From positions 1,117,501 through 1,181,500 of the forward strand of contig NZ_JAVIWJ010000001.1 in the NCBI RefSeq assembly GCF_034314105.1: a stretch of DNA of 64,000 bases. Direction: 5' to 3'. This DNA is from Pseudomonas sp. AB6. GTDB taxonomy: Bacteria; Pseudomonadota; Gammaproteobacteria; Pseudomonadales; Pseudomonadaceae. Shown here in pieces: positions 1 through 10,253 of the stretch (within the stretch, counting starts at the first letter, position 1; each line of letters opens with the position of its first letter). The notes under the pieces are model-generated. The model was not told the DNA's origin, searched no databases, and saw only the letters and a program-made list of their open reading frames with translations. The translations under genes and the position numbers were made by a program.

Positions 1-1449
<1,449 letters not shown>

Positions 1450-1593
1450 TATAACACCCAAGCAATTTGCGATGAAGCAGATTGAGGTGTGTGAAGACGA
1501 CACAACCGAAAATTGGCAAACCCACAGATCTATCACATCCCCATTCGCTGAACCGGGCGTCCTGAAAGGGATACGCGGGTCGGCTACCGAATT

Positions 1594-1711
1594 TCTTGAC
1601 GACCATAGAGCATTGGAACCACCTGATCCCATCCCGAACTCAGTAGTGAAACGATGCATCGCCGATGGTAGTGTGGGGTTTCCCCATGTGAGAGTAGGTC
1701 ATCGTCAAGAT
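1594..1711 (+). rRNA. rrf: 5S ribosomal RNA
   Basis: The 5S core 'cccatcccgaactcag' and 'cgatggtagtgtggggt' are present. The terminal helix forms between cttgacgac at the 5' end and gtcgtcaag-type sequence at the 3' end (about 1702-1710). It follows the 23S gene after a spacer of about 145 bases that holds no tRNA. End points are accurate to a few bases. Confidence 0.95.
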
Positions 1712-1721
1712 TAAATTCCAG

Positions 1722-1757
1722 AACCCCTGATCGCTTACGCGTTCAGGGGTTTTGTTT
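1722..1757 (+). terminator. rRNA operon terminator
   Basis: An inverted repeat aacccctga (1722-1730) / tcaggggtt (1743-1751) is followed by a T-rich tail, directly after the 5S gene. This is a standard rho-independent terminator. Confidence 0.9.
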
Positions 1758-1913
1758 GTGCGCAGAAATAAACGGGGAGTCTATAAACTCTGATATGCCA
1801 CGGGCTTCTGACGGGCAAATTAAAAACCGTGCAAGGCCTGACAGGCTTCGTAGATAGCTGGCGTCAGCTAAAATGTCTGGCAGCTGTCTATGAGATGTGT
1901 TTGGGAGGATCTT

Positions 1914-3248
1914 TTGAACGGTTGCAGATGGCGCAGATTTCTAGTTTTGATAATGCTACTTTGGTTGCCAGTGGGCGCTATCGCGGCAAACGATTCTGTA
2001 AGGGTGTTAACCCTGAACGATGCCATCGGCCCCGCCAGCGTTGAGTATGTGGTCGATGGCCTGACTCGCTCGGTGGATGAGCGCGCTCAACTGGTGGTTC
2101 TCATTATAGATACACCGGGCGGGCTTGAAAGCTCAATGCGGGTGATCGTCCAAGCGATTCTCGGCAGCCCCATTCCAGTGGTCAGCTATATCTCGCCCAG
2201 TGGTGCCCGGGCAGCGAGCGCGGGTACGTATATTCTGTACGCCAGTCATATTGCGGCCATGGCGCCAGGCACTCATCTTGGCGCCGCAACCCCGGTTCAA
2301 CTGGGTACTCAACCCACGACTGCGGGCGCCGCCATCGACACCGTGGCCCGTAAGCAGGTCAGCGACGCCGCCGCTTTCATGCGCGGCTTAGCGCAGCTGC
2401 GTGGTCGCAACGCAGACTGGGCAGAACGGGCGGTCCGTGACGCTGCTAGCCTCACCGATTCCGAGGCGCTGAATTCAAAAGTCATTGAGTATCGGGCAAA
2501 GGACCTGAACGACCTGCTCGGACAACTCGACAATAAACGCATGACTATAAACGGTCACGAGGTCCAGTTGCACACGGCGAACGCCCTGATCGTCCGCGAC
2601 GATCCCGACTGGCGTATTAGTCTTTTAACACTTATCACCAACCCCAACGTCACGCTGATCCTAATCGTCGTTGGGGTCTTCTGCTTATTGGTCGAGTTTT
2701 TTAATCCCGGCTCGGTGGCGGGCGGCGTGATCGGAAGTATCTGCTTGTTGTTAGCGCTGTATGCGCTGCAACTGCTCCCGGTCAACTATGCCGGGGTAAG
2801 TTTGATTATGCTCGGTGTGATGCTAATGGTGGCCGAGGCATTTTTGCCGAGTTTCGGAGCCATTGGCTTCGGTGGTGTAGCCTCGTTTATGGCCGGTGCC
2901 ATGCTGTTAATGAGCACTGACGCCCCTGGATTCACGATTGGCTTGCCGCTGATCCTCAGTGTGTCGGTAATCAGTGCGGTGTGCCTGGTTGGCTTAGTAG
3001 GCGCGATGTTGAAAACGCGGCAACGCCAAGTCGTAAGCGGCGACGCGGGGTTGGTAGGTAGCAGCGTGACAATTATCGCATTGCAAACCGATAACCCACT
3101 GGGTGGCTGGGTGCAACTGCAAGGGGAACACTGGCAGGTGTTGAGTTCAGCACCGCTCAGAACCGGGCAACGGGTCCGGGTCGTGGCGCGTCGCGGAGTG
3201 ATCTTAGAGGTCATGCCGGCGCCCGAAACACCTCAACGAGGAGACTGA
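1914..3248 (+). CDS. NfeD-family membrane serine protease
   Basis: A ClpP-class serine protease domain is fused to a membrane region and a C-terminal NfeD beta-barrel domain (444 aa). The family cleaves hydrophobic stretches of stomatin-type partners in the membrane. An N-terminal signal/anchor is followed by the protease core with the catalytic-Ser context '[10 protein letters not shown]', then about four to five transmembrane segments in the middle of the protein and a soluble tail. An ATG at 1890 is in frame, but GGGAGG at 1903-1908 sits 5 bases before TTG 1914, so I chose TTG. The slipin gene follows after 2 bases, the classic NfeD-stomatin pair. The specific physiological substrate cannot be read from sequence. 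Confidence 0.88.
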   Translation: MNGCRWRRFLVLIMLLWLPVGAIAANDSVRVLTLNDAIGPASVEYVVDGLTRSVDERAQLVVLIIDTPGGLESSMRVIVQAILGSPIPVVSYISPSGARAASAGTYILYASHIAAMAPGTHLGAATPVQLGTQPTTAGAAIDTVARKQVSDAAAFMRGLAQLRGRNADWAERAVRDAASLTDSEALNSKVIEYRAKDLNDLLGQLDNKRMTINGHEVQLHTANALIVRDDPDWRISLLTLITNPNVTLILIVVGVFCLLVEFFNPGSVAGGVIGSICLLLALYALQLLPVNYAGVSLIMLGVMLMVAEAFLPSFGAIGFGGVASFMAGAMLLMSTDAPGFTIGLPLILSVSVISAVCLVGLVGAMLKTRQRQVVSGDAGLVGSSVTIIALQTDNPLGGWVQLQGEHWQVLSSAPLRTGQRVRVVARRGVILEVMPAPETPQRGD

Positions 3249-3250
3249 TC

Positions 3251-4009
3251 ATGTTTGTGCAATTGGGCCTTGGCACATTGCTGCTGCTACTAATATTGGT
3301 GGCAATGTCGACGTTTCGCATCTTAAGGGAGTATGAGCGGGGGGTAGTATTCCAGCTCGGGCGGTTCTGGCAAGTGAAGGGTCCCGGCCTGATTTTGTTG
3401 ATACCGGTAGTTCAACAAATGGTCCGGGTCGACCTGCGTACCATTGTTCTGGACATACCGCCGCAAGACGTGATTACCCGCGACAACGTTTCGGTGAAGG
3501 TAAACGCGGTGCTGTATTTCCGGGTGCTCGACCCTCAGCGGGCGATCATCCAGGTTGAAGATTTTTTGATGGCCACGAGCCAACTGGCCCAAACCACATT
3601 GCGGGCAGTACTGGGCAAACATGAGCTGGATGAGCTGCTTGCTGAGCGTGAAAGGCTCAACATAGACATTCAAAAGGTGCTTGATGCCCAAACCGACTCG
3701 TGGGGCATCAAGGTGGCGAACGTCGAGATCAAACACGTCGACCTCAACGAATCAATGATTCGCGCCATCGCTCGGCAAGCCGAAGCCGAGCGTGAACGTC
3801 GGGCCAAAGTGATCCACGCCGAAGGGGAATTGCAGGCGTCGCAAAAGCTGGCTGAAGCTGCTGAGATGCTCGGACGGGAACCCGGCGCCATGCAGTTGCG
3901 CTACATGCAGACGCTGGGCTCTATAGCTAACGACCGGACCTCCACCATCGTCTTTCCGATGCCCATTGAACTGCTACAGGGCATGGCAAATCTGTCACCA
4001 AAGCCTTAA
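3251..4009 (+). CDS. Slipin / stomatin-like SPFH protein
   Basis: This SPFH (prohibitin-homology) membrane protein of 252 aa is the usual length for bacterial slipins. Residues 1-20 form a single membrane anchor, followed by '[17 protein letters not shown]' and the SPFH domain with '[20 protein letters not shown]'. The C-terminal part is charged and helical ([17 protein letters not shown] region), as needed for oligomerisation. It is co-transcribed with the NfeD protease just upstream, which is known to act on such proteins. Role: membrane microdomain scaffold or quality control (family knowledge). It ends 6 bases from the convergent efflux gene. Confidence 0.9.
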   Translation: MFVQLGLGTLLLLLILVAMSTFRILREYERGVVFQLGRFWQVKGPGLILLIPVVQQMVRVDLRTIVLDIPPQDVITRDNVSVKVNAVLYFRVLDPQRAIIQVEDFLMATSQLAQTTLRAVLGKHELDELLAERERLNIDIQKVLDAQTDSWGIKVANVEIKHVDLNESMIRAIARQAEAERERRAKVIHAEGELQASQKLAEAAEMLGREPGAMQLRYMQTLGSIANDRTSTIVFPMPIELLQGMANLSPKP

Positions 4010-4015
4010 GCCCAT

Positions 4016-5512
4016 TCAGTTCTTGGCAGACAGCGTCTCCCGCGACCAACCACCGCCCAGCGCCCGGAAGGTTGCCACCGCTGCTCGTGCATCATTAGCG
4101 CGCAGCTGCGCCAGTTGATCGCGGGCGGTAAGCAGCAACCGGTCTTCGTCCAGCACTTCAACCAGGCTAATGACGCCGCCTTTGTAGGCATCCTGCGCGG
4201 CGCCCCGGGCGACTTTGTGCGCGGCGACTTCCTGATCAACTTCGACACGTTGTTGCTCCAACTCGATCAACGTCACAATGGCGTTCTCGACGTCCTCGGT
4301 GGCGCGCAACATAGATTGCCGGTATTGAGCCAGCGCTTCGGCATTGGCGCCTTTGGCTTGCGCAACTTCAGCATCGACCCGGCCGAAATCGAACAAACGC
4401 CAATGCAGACCAATCACGGCTTGCGGTTGAAACGAAGCGGCGGAGATCAGATCACCACTCTTCAAGCTTTCGAACCCGAGCAAGCCGGCCAGCGAAACTT
4501 TCGGGTAATACTCGGACACCGCTTCGCCGATGCGCGCGTTGGATGCGGCCAGATGGCGCTCGGCGGCAATCACGTCGGGACGTCTGCGCAACAGGCTTGC
4601 AGGGCTGCTGGTGTCGCTGATGGTCGGCACGCTAAATACCTGCGAACTGGCGACCAACTCTTGGGCGTAGGTCCCCGGCTGTGTCCCCATCAACACGTCC
4701 AGACGATTGAGCTGCAACGCCAGTTCGGTGCGCAATGGCGGCACCGTAGCGCGGGCTTGTAACACCAATGCCTGGGCTTGAGATTGCTCGCGGTTGGTCG
4801 CCAGGCCACTGGCCATGCGCGCCTGCACCAATGTCAAAAGGTTGTTTTCAGTGTTTATCTGGTCTTGAGCCAGTTCGATGCGTTGTTGAGCACCACGCAC
4901 CCGAAAATACGCATCGGCGGCTTCGGCGGCGACTGAAATACGCACCCCGGCATGGCTCGCAGTGGCCGCCTGCGCTTGCGCAATGGCCGCTTCTTCGCCG
5001 CGTTGAAGACCGCCCGCAAGGTCGGTTTCCCAGCTGGCCCCGGCGCCAATGGTTTCGAGGGTCTGGTCGCGATCATAGTCGGGGAATACGCTGCCGATTT
5101 TGCCCAGCGCGCTGTTTGTAGATTGATGCTGACGTACCGCTTGGGCGTCAAAACTGCCTTGTGGCAAGCGATTGGCGCCGGATTCATGCGCAACGGCGCG
5201 GGCTTGATCGACCCTGGCCATGGACACCGCAAGGTCCAGATTCTGAGCCAATACCCGGTGAATAATCAGGGTCAGCTCTGGGTCATTGAAACCAGTCCAC
5301 CAGGTGTCCAGCGACGGGGCTGGGGTTTCCCCGGCCCGTTGTTGCAACAGTGATGCGTTGTTGAATTCAGCGGTCAGCTCGTTCGCCGGTCTTTCATAGT
5401 CCGGGCCAACAGCACAGCCTGCCAGCGCAACAAACAGTGCGGTCAACGTAAACAACCGGCAGCCCGCAAAGCGAAACGCCAAAGCATTCATTGTCCGGTC
5501 CTCGAAGAGCAA
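4016..5512 (-). CDS. Outer-membrane efflux lipoprotein, NodT/OprM family
   Basis: This is the TolC-like outer-membrane channel of a tripartite exporter (498 aa). A signal peptide ends in the lipobox 'LFVALAGC', followed by 'AVGPDYERP', the typical start of mature NodT-family proteins. Two OEP repeats follow, with heptad-rich helices and the conserved 'RRRPDVIAAERHLAASNARIGEA'. It is the last gene of the operon hxlR - membrane-fusion protein - MFS pump - this gene, and lies 27 bases after the MFS gene. It should take the substrate from the fusion protein and pass it across the outer membrane. The substrate is unknown. Confidence 0.92.
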   Translation of the reverse strand: MLFEDRTMNALAFRFAGCRLFTLTALFVALAGCAVGPDYERPANELTAEFNNASLLQQRAGETPAPSLDTWWTGFNDPELTLIIHRVLAQNLDLAVSMARVDQARAVAHESGANRLPQGSFDAQAVRQHQSTNSALGKIGSVFPDYDRDQTLETIGAGASWETDLAGGLQRGEEAAIAQAQAATASHAGVRISVAAEAADAYFRVRGAQQRIELAQDQINTENNLLTLVQARMASGLATNREQSQAQALVLQARATVPPLRTELALQLNRLDVLMGTQPGTYAQELVASSQVFSVPTISDTSSPASLLRRRPDVIAAERHLAASNARIGEAVSEYYPKVSLAGLLGFESLKSGDLISAASFQPQAVIGLHWRLFDFGRVDAEVAQAKGANAEALAQYRQSMLRATEDVENAIVTLIELEQQRVEVDQEVAAHKVARGAAQDAYKGGVISLVEVLDEDRLLLTARDQLAQLRANDARAAVATFRALGGGWSRETLSAKN

Positions 5513-5539
5513 ATAGGGGAGTGCAGGTTCATGGTTGGC

Positions 5540-7132
5540 TCAATGGGCGTCAGGTGACGGCGCGGCTGGCGGCACCACTTTATGCATTAGCGGCACCATG
5601 GCGGCGGCGATGATGAAACACACCATGATCGCCAGAAATGCGTCGGAATAGGTCTGTGTCTGCGCTTCGCGGTAGGTCAATAGCCACAGCTGATGCAAGG
5701 CCGCCGTCGCGCCGTCGCTGCCGGTCTGACCGAGGGTGGCAAGGTTGCCGCCTACCTGCGCCAGCCATTGGTTCATGGCTTCGTTGCTGGTGTTCAGGTG
5801 TTCGGCCAAATGCGTGAAGTGCAGGTTGGTGCGGTCATTCAGAATCGTTGCGCAGGCAGCGATGCCGATCGCGCCGCCCAGGTTACGCATGAGGTTGAAC
5901 AGCCCCGACGCTTGCTTTAGACGTGACATTGCCAGGCCGCCAAGGGTCAGTGTTACCGCAGGTGGCACTGCCAGTTGCTGGGCCATACCACGCAACGCTT
6001 GCGGCAGGATCAACTGGCGACCACCCCAATCGTGGGTGATCGGCGAGAAGTCCCACATCGAGAGGGCAAACAGCCCCAGGCCGAACATCATGATCCAGCG
6101 TAAATCGACGCGATTGGCCAGAAACCCATAAAGCGGAATCGCCATGATCTGAAATACACCGGTGGAAAACACGGCCAGGCCAATGTCCAGCGCGCTGTAA
6201 CCGCGTACACGCCCGAGAAACAGTGGGGTCAGGTAAATCGTTGCAAACAGACCGATGCCGGTCACAAAGGAAAAGAAGCAACCCAGGGCAAAATTGCGCT
6301 CTTTAAGGGCCCGCAGGTCAACAATGGGATTGCTCACCATCAGCGTGCGGCTTATGAACACTAGCGCTGAGACCCCGGAGATCCACGCGGTGGTGAGGAT
6401 GGTGCTGTCACTGAACCAATTCCAGCGTGGGCCTTCTTCCAGGGTGTATTCAAGGCAGCCGAGAAATAGCGCCATAAACACCATGCTTAGGTAATCCGCG
6501 CCTTTAAGCAGCGAGAAATCCGGCTCGTCGATCCGCACCAGCATCGGCACTGCAACGGCGACGAAAATACCCGGTATCAGGTTGATGTAGAACAGCCAGT
6601 GCCACGACGAAATATCGGTGATCCAACCGCCAATGACTGGGCCAAGTGTCGGCGCCAGCGAAGCGATTGCACCGATGGTGGAAGCTGCAATAACCTTTTG
6701 TTTACCGGTAAAGAACATGAAGGCGGAGGTGAAAACCAAGGGGATCATTGATCCACCGAGGAAGCCTTGCAGCGCACGAAAAGCAATCATGCTTTGAATG
6801 TTCCAGGCCGCACCGCACAACAGACTGGCCAAGGTGAAACCCACGGCTGAAGCGCAAAACAGCCAGCGGGTGGAGAACACTCGTGACAGCCAACCCGACA
6901 ACGGGATAACCACGATCTCGGCGATCAAATAGCTGGTCTGCACCCACGCCGTTTCGTCCGTGCCGGCAGACAAACCGCCGCCGATATCCCGAAGCGAGGC
7001 CGACACAATTTGAATATCCAACAGCGCTATGAACATACCAATGCACATGCTGGCGAAGGCGAACACCTTGGTCGTGGTGGCCATAGACGCTGCGTCAAAG
7101 GGTTTGGCCGGTGCTGCGGTCGTGGCACTCAT
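5540..7132 (-). CDS. MFS drug exporter, DHA2 (EmrB-like), 14 TM
   Basis: This is a proton-driven exporter of the DHA2 branch (530 aa, the usual size for EmrB). It shows motifs such as 'ALLDIQIVSASLRDIGGGL', 'ETAWVQTSYLIAEIVVIPLSGWL' and 'FRALQGFLGGSMIPLVF', plus about 14 hydrophobic segments. Its ATG overlaps the stop of the membrane-fusion gene (ATGA, 7129-7132), so the two are translationally coupled. Together with the fusion protein and the downstream channel it forms a complete envelope-spanning pump. A second, separate EmrB homologue is at 30491-32041. Substrate not predictable. Confidence 0.93.
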   Translation of the reverse strand: MSATTAAPAKPFDAASMATTTKVFAFASMCIGMFIALLDIQIVSASLRDIGGGLSAGTDETAWVQTSYLIAEIVVIPLSGWLSRVFSTRWLFCASAVGFTLASLLCGAAWNIQSMIAFRALQGFLGGSMIPLVFTSAFMFFTGKQKVIAASTIGAIASLAPTLGPVIGGWITDISSWHWLFYINLIPGIFVAVAVPMLVRIDEPDFSLLKGADYLSMVFMALFLGCLEYTLEEGPRWNWFSDSTILTTAWISGVSALVFISRTLMVSNPIVDLRALKERNFALGCFFSFVTGIGLFATIYLTPLFLGRVRGYSALDIGLAVFSTGVFQIMAIPLYGFLANRVDLRWIMMFGLGLFALSMWDFSPITHDWGGRQLILPQALRGMAQQLAVPPAVTLTLGGLAMSRLKQASGLFNLMRNLGGAIGIAACATILNDRTNLHFTHLAEHLNTSNEAMNQWLAQVGGNLATLGQTGSDGATAALHQLWLLTYREAQTQTYSDAFLAIMVCFIIAAAMVPLMHKVVPPAAPSPDAH

Positions 7133-8268
7133 GGCGCACTGGCCTGATTCGGTGTCACTAGATGGGTAGGGTGGTTGGAATCTTCGCGTGTATCGACCTC
7201 AGCCGTTACTGACAAGCCTGGGCGCAGATGACCCAATACACCGTCGGCTTCATCAAGACGCACGCGGACCGGCACCCGTTGCACGATCTTGGTGAAATTA
7301 CCGGTGGCGTTTTCCGGGGGTAAAACGCTGAATTGCGAGCCGGTTGCAGGCGCCAGGCTGTCTAAATGGCCTTGGAACTCGTGGCCGGGAAGCACGTCCG
7401 CATGAATCGTCACCACTTGCCCTGGCACCATGTGCGCCAGTTGGTCTTCCTTGAAATTCGCGTCGACCCACAAGCCGTTGGCGGGGACCACGGACAGCAA
7501 CTGCGAACCGGCGGCGGCAAAGGCGCCCACCCGAGCCCGGCGGTTACCGATCATGCCGTCGACCGGAGAGCGTAATTCGGTGTAGCCCACGTTCAACTGC
7601 GCCATGTCGCGCTCGGCCTTGGCCTGCATCAGTGCGGCTCGGGCTTGTTGTTTCTGGGTAGAAATCACGGCGATTTGCCGTTGCGTTGCCAGCATCGAGG
7701 CCTGGGCCTTGGCGCCATTGGCCTGGGCGGTTTTGAACGTCGCGTCGGCACGTTGAGCGCTTTCAACCGACACCGCCTGCTGCCCCACCAGCTTTTGATA
7801 GCGCGCCTGGTCATCGCGAGAGCGAACGGTTTCGGCATTGGTCGCATCAATACTGGCTTTGGCCTGACCAATCACCGCGTATTGCAGTTGTTCGGTCGCG
7901 TCCAGGTTGGCCAGCAGCGCCTCTTGCGCAGCCACTGCGCCTTCAGTTTTGTGTAATGCCGCGACGTAATCTCGGTCATCAATCTTCACCAGCAAGTCAC
8001 CGGCATGCACCTGTTGGTTGTCAGTGACCTTCAAATCAATGATGTAACCCGAGACCTTCGGTCCAATCACGGTGACATCGCCACCGATATAAGCATCATC
8101 GGTGGACTGGATAAAGCGCCCGACGGTCCACCAGCGCACACCAAAAACCACCAGCCCTATCAGCACTGCCGCCAATACCACCCACAGCAGTACCCGTTTG
8201 AGTGTCAGGCGTTTTTTCGTCGGGACGACCGCTGAGTCGATCGCACTCACGTCAGTTGAACTATTCAT
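7129..8268 (-). CDS. HlyD/EmrA-type membrane-fusion protein
   Basis: This is the periplasmic adaptor of the EmrB-like pump (379 aa). A short cytosolic tail and one TM segment (LLWVVLAAVLIGLVVFGVRW) are followed by the biotinyl-lipoyl half 'YIGGDVTVIGPKVSGYI', a long alpha-helical hairpin rich in Ala/Gln, the second lipoyl half and a beta-barrel with 'VLPPENATGNFTKIVQRVPVRV'. I chose ATG 8268 rather than an ATG 44 codons upstream because that extension would lie inside the hxlR gene; the chosen start is 7 bases after the hxlR stop. Confidence 0.9.
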   Translation of the reverse strand: MNSSTDVSAIDSAVVPTKKRLTLKRVLLWVVLAAVLIGLVVFGVRWWTVGRFIQSTDDAYIGGDVTVIGPKVSGYIIDLKVTDNQQVHAGDLLVKIDDRDYVAALHKTEGAVAAQEALLANLDATEQLQYAVIGQAKASIDATNAETVRSRDDQARYQKLVGQQAVSVESAQRADATFKTAQANGAKAQASMLATQRQIAVISTQKQQARAALMQAKAERDMAQLNVGYTELRSPVDGMIGNRRARVGAFAAAGSQLLSVVPANGLWVDANFKEDQLAHMVPGQVVTIHADVLPGHEFQGHLDSLAPATGSQFSVLPPENATGNFTKIVQRVPVRVRLDEADGVLGHLRPGLSVTAEVDTREDSNHPTHLVTPNQASAP

Positions 8269-8275
8269 TACAAGG

Positions 8276-8809
8276 TCATCCGTTGGATGCAGGAGTAGAG
8301 GGTGGCTGGCGTTGTGCCAAGCGACGAATGCGTCCGTTTTCCAGGCGCTGGTAGACTTTTTCGCTGGCGGCTTCGCCGGCCCGAACGGCGTGTTCTTCAC
8401 GATTTATTTTTTTGCCGGTGTTGGCATCAATCAGTGCCAGGTTCACCGGCTCGCCACTGGATTCGTCGGCCAAGAAAATGCTTTTGCCTTCTGGTGAAAA
8501 GTGGTTATTGCCCCATTCCATCAGCGTCAGCAGCACCGGGCGGAAGTCACGTCCGCGGGGAGTCAGCACATAGTCATAACGCGGAGGTTTTTCGCTGTAG
8601 AGGCGTCGTTCGAACAGTCCGCCTTCCACCAGATCATCGAGGCGGCGGCTCAACGTAGTCGGCGTGATGCCGAGACTTTTCTGGAATTCGTCGAAGCGGC
8701 TGAGGCCGTAATAAGCATCACGCAGAATCAGAATGTTCCACCACTCACCGACGTGCTCAAGGCTGCGAGCAATCGGACAGTGCATGGATTCAAAGCTTTT
8801 TCTCTTCAT
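8276..8809 (-). CDS. HxlR-family transcriptional regulator
   Basis: A winged-helix regulator of the HxlR type (177 aa). Residues 10-110 hold the domain: 'CPIARSLEHVGEWWNILILRD', the recognition region 'FDEFQKSLGITPTTLSRRLDDLVEGGLF', and 'YDYVLTPRGRDF'. A C-terminal extension of about 60 residues is longer than in minimal HxlR proteins. It is the first gene of the efflux operon, so it probably controls its own transcription and that of the pump, perhaps by sensing the exported compound. A palindrome overlapping a TATAAT box lies just upstream (8841-8854). Confidence 0.9.
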   Translation of the reverse strand: MKRKSFESMHCPIARSLEHVGEWWNILILRDAYYGLSRFDEFQKSLGITPTTLSRRLDDLVEGGLFERRLYSEKPPRYDYVLTPRGRDFRPVLLTLMEWGNNHFSPEGKSIFLADESSGEPVNLALIDANTGKKINREEHAVRAGEAASEKVYQRLENGRIRRLAQRQPPSTPASNG

Positions 8810-8840
8810 GGCCTACCTCGGTAGCAGGGTATTTCATTAA

Positions 8841-8854
8841 ATTATAGTCATAAT
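8841..8854 (-). promoter_or_regulatory. Candidate HxlR operator over a -10 box
   Basis: ATTAT-AGTC-ATAAT is an inverted repeat. Read on the minus strand it contains a perfect TATAAT (8841-8846), about 32 bases before the hxlR start. The placement suits autorepression of the efflux operon. No convincing -35 box is visible, so this remains a candidate. Confidence 0.45.
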
Positions 8855-9179
8855 GTATACAAGAAACTCTCATCATGCAAGCCACCCGACAAACCCTCAG
8901 TCACATGACTAAAAAAACCGTATCAGCCTATCCCAGCATCTTGTTTAACGATCCCCGCCCTCATGCCTCCGCAGTTCCAGATATGTCCTTGACCCGCATT
9001 GTTATTAGAAAAGCAGATAGTCTTTGTCTAGAACGAGGCTATGTATATTCAGGCTGGCGTCCTATTATTCTCCTCGCCAACTAGCAAAACCCAAGCAAAC
9101 AGGTGAACCACCCAAGCGTGCAAGAACCTTGTGATGAACCCGGCTGTTTGCAATTCCTGAACTAAAAAGGACTACAAAG
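8855..9179. other. Intergenic region, hxlR / DUF2790 gene
   Basis: These 325 bases separate two divergent genes. A reading frame across 8875-9084 has no ribosome binding site, no recognisable family and unusual composition, so I do not call it. A weak purine-rich ribosome site (aaaaaggac) lies just before the DUF2790 ATG. I see nothing else that I can name. Confidence 0.5.
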
Positions 9180-9443
9180 ATGAAAGCGTCACTGTTGTTG
9201 TTATTGATGTGTGCTTCTGCAGTAAGTATGGCCGATGAGAAAGCTGACGTAACCGCGCAGCAACAACCCGCCGTAGAGAAGTACACTTATTCAATGAACC
9301 TCGACGTCGCCAAAGTTATTTCTGTCAGTGAAGTGTCTTCAGGCTGTGAAGCTGCACCGGTTCGTATGAACTACCTGGATTCTGCTGGCAAACAACACGT
9401 TGTTGAATACCTGATGATGGGCACCGGTTGCTCGAATGGTTAA
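9180..9443 (+). CDS. Small secreted DUF2790 protein
   Basis: This 87-aa protein has an N-terminal signal peptide (MKASLLLLLMCASAVSMA, cleaved before DEKADV) and one DUF2790 domain. Typical features are 'YSMNLDVAKVISV', 'PVRMNYLDSAGKQHVVEYLMMGTGC' and two cysteines that could form a disulfide. DUF2790 proteins are small periplasmic proteins found widely in Pseudomonas; their function is unknown. The gene is monocistronic, with its own terminator at about 9494-9527. Confidence 0.85.
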   Translation: MKASLLLLLMCASAVSMADEKADVTAQQQPAVEKYTYSMNLDVAKVISVSEVSSGCEAAPVRMNYLDSAGKQHVVEYLMMGTGCSNG

Positions 9444-9493
9444 TCGCCGCATAAGTTAGAGGTTTTAATTGCCGATACTTAAAATAGCGTCAT

Positions 9494-9527
9494 TAAAAAG
9501 GCCCTGTCATGCAGCGCCTTTTTTTGT
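9494..9527. terminator. Bidirectional terminator
   Basis: An A-rich arm with aaaggc and a T-rich arm gccttt (9495-9527) form a hairpin with T runs on both strands. It can end the DUF2790 gene on the plus strand and the small operon 9560-9864 on the minus strand. Confidence 0.65.
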
Positions 9528-9559
9528 GTGTCTGTTAATTTTTAAAGCGACGGCAGCCG

Positions 9560-9793
9560 TTAAGCAGACAACTCAATCAGTCGCTGGCTGCACGCATCAT
9601 CGTAAGCCACATACAGACGCTCTGCGATTTGACTCTTGATCGCTTTGCCACTTTCCAGGCCAAACACAAAACCTTCGGCTCTGCCGCCTGCACGGTTCAA
9701 GTCTTCAACCGTGTTTGCTTGAGTAATAGCGTCTAGCAGCTTCTCGGCATCTGGCCCAACGCCCTTTGGTAAAACGATCCCGTCGAGACTCAT
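9560..9793 (-). CDS. Conserved-looking small protein of unknown function
   Basis: A 77-aa acidic cytosolic protein without signal peptide or membrane segment. The sequence begins MSLDGIVLPKGVGPDAEKLL and is predicted largely helical. I do not recognise a family. It looks real because its codon use resembles neighbouring genes, it is closed by a terminator, and its ATG overlaps the stop of an upstream 24-codon ORF (ATGA at 9790-9793), a common sign of translational coupling. Confidence 0.6.
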   Translation of the reverse strand: MSLDGIVLPKGVGPDAEKLLDAITQANTVEDLNRAGGRAEGFVFGLESGKAIKSQIAERLYVAYDDACSQRLIELSA

Positions 9794-9864
9794 TGTCCGA
9801 CCCCTTTGTGAGAATACTTGGTGCTGTCGAGGCGGTAAGACGGCATGCGGTGTTGGTCAATCAT
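9790..9864 (-). CDS. Putative 24-aa ORF coupled to the 77-aa gene
   Basis: ATG at 9864 is preceded by an AGGAATTG ribosome-binding-like stretch. The frame reads MIDQHRMPSYRLDSTKYSHK and four more residues, and stops at 9790-9792 inside the start codon of the next gene (ATGA). It could be a small protein, a leader peptide that controls translation of the 77-aa gene, or the end of a decayed longer gene. Nothing in the sequence decides between these. Confidence 0.35.
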   Translation of the reverse strand: MIDQHRMPSYRLDSTKYSHKGVGQ

Positions 9865-10253
9865 GGTCAATTCCTATAAGCGGAAGTCTCGGGCGTTGTG
9901 TAAAACCACAGGCCGCGATGATGGTAGGCCAGGCTCCGATGGTTTGCGAGCGGCAATGAGCGCCATCAAGGGTCGGTGTCAGGTCAAGCAGTGAAGGAAA
10001 AGCTTCGGGATAGAGTGCTCTTTGCGAGAGCTCGTAATCCAGAGCCAGTAACATGCGGCGCTTCGGATGAAGCTTGCAGTGTTCGGCTTTAACTCAAATG
10101 TTTGAACGGCGAGACGCGATAACAAACCGAATCGGTTAGGACGCACCGAACATAGGCAGCGGCAGCGATCCAATCAAGATTCAGAAAGTCTACGAGGATT
10201 ATTGGCATGGACGTTCGATCCGTGGAGATACCGGTTGCCAGTTCTGAGGGTAC
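9865..10253. other. Intergenic region without recognisable gene
   Basis: This stretch separates the small unknown operon from the 3' end of the gntR gene. Short frames on the minus strand (for example 9857-10054) lack ribosome sites and family likeness. It presumably holds the promoter of the small operon. I cannot name anything else in it; it could contain eroded remains of an older gene. Confidence 0.5.

Noticed and set aside
8875..9084. A 69-codon frame between hxlR and the DUF2790 gene
   Set aside because: No ribosome site, no signal or domain, composition unlike neighbouring genes.
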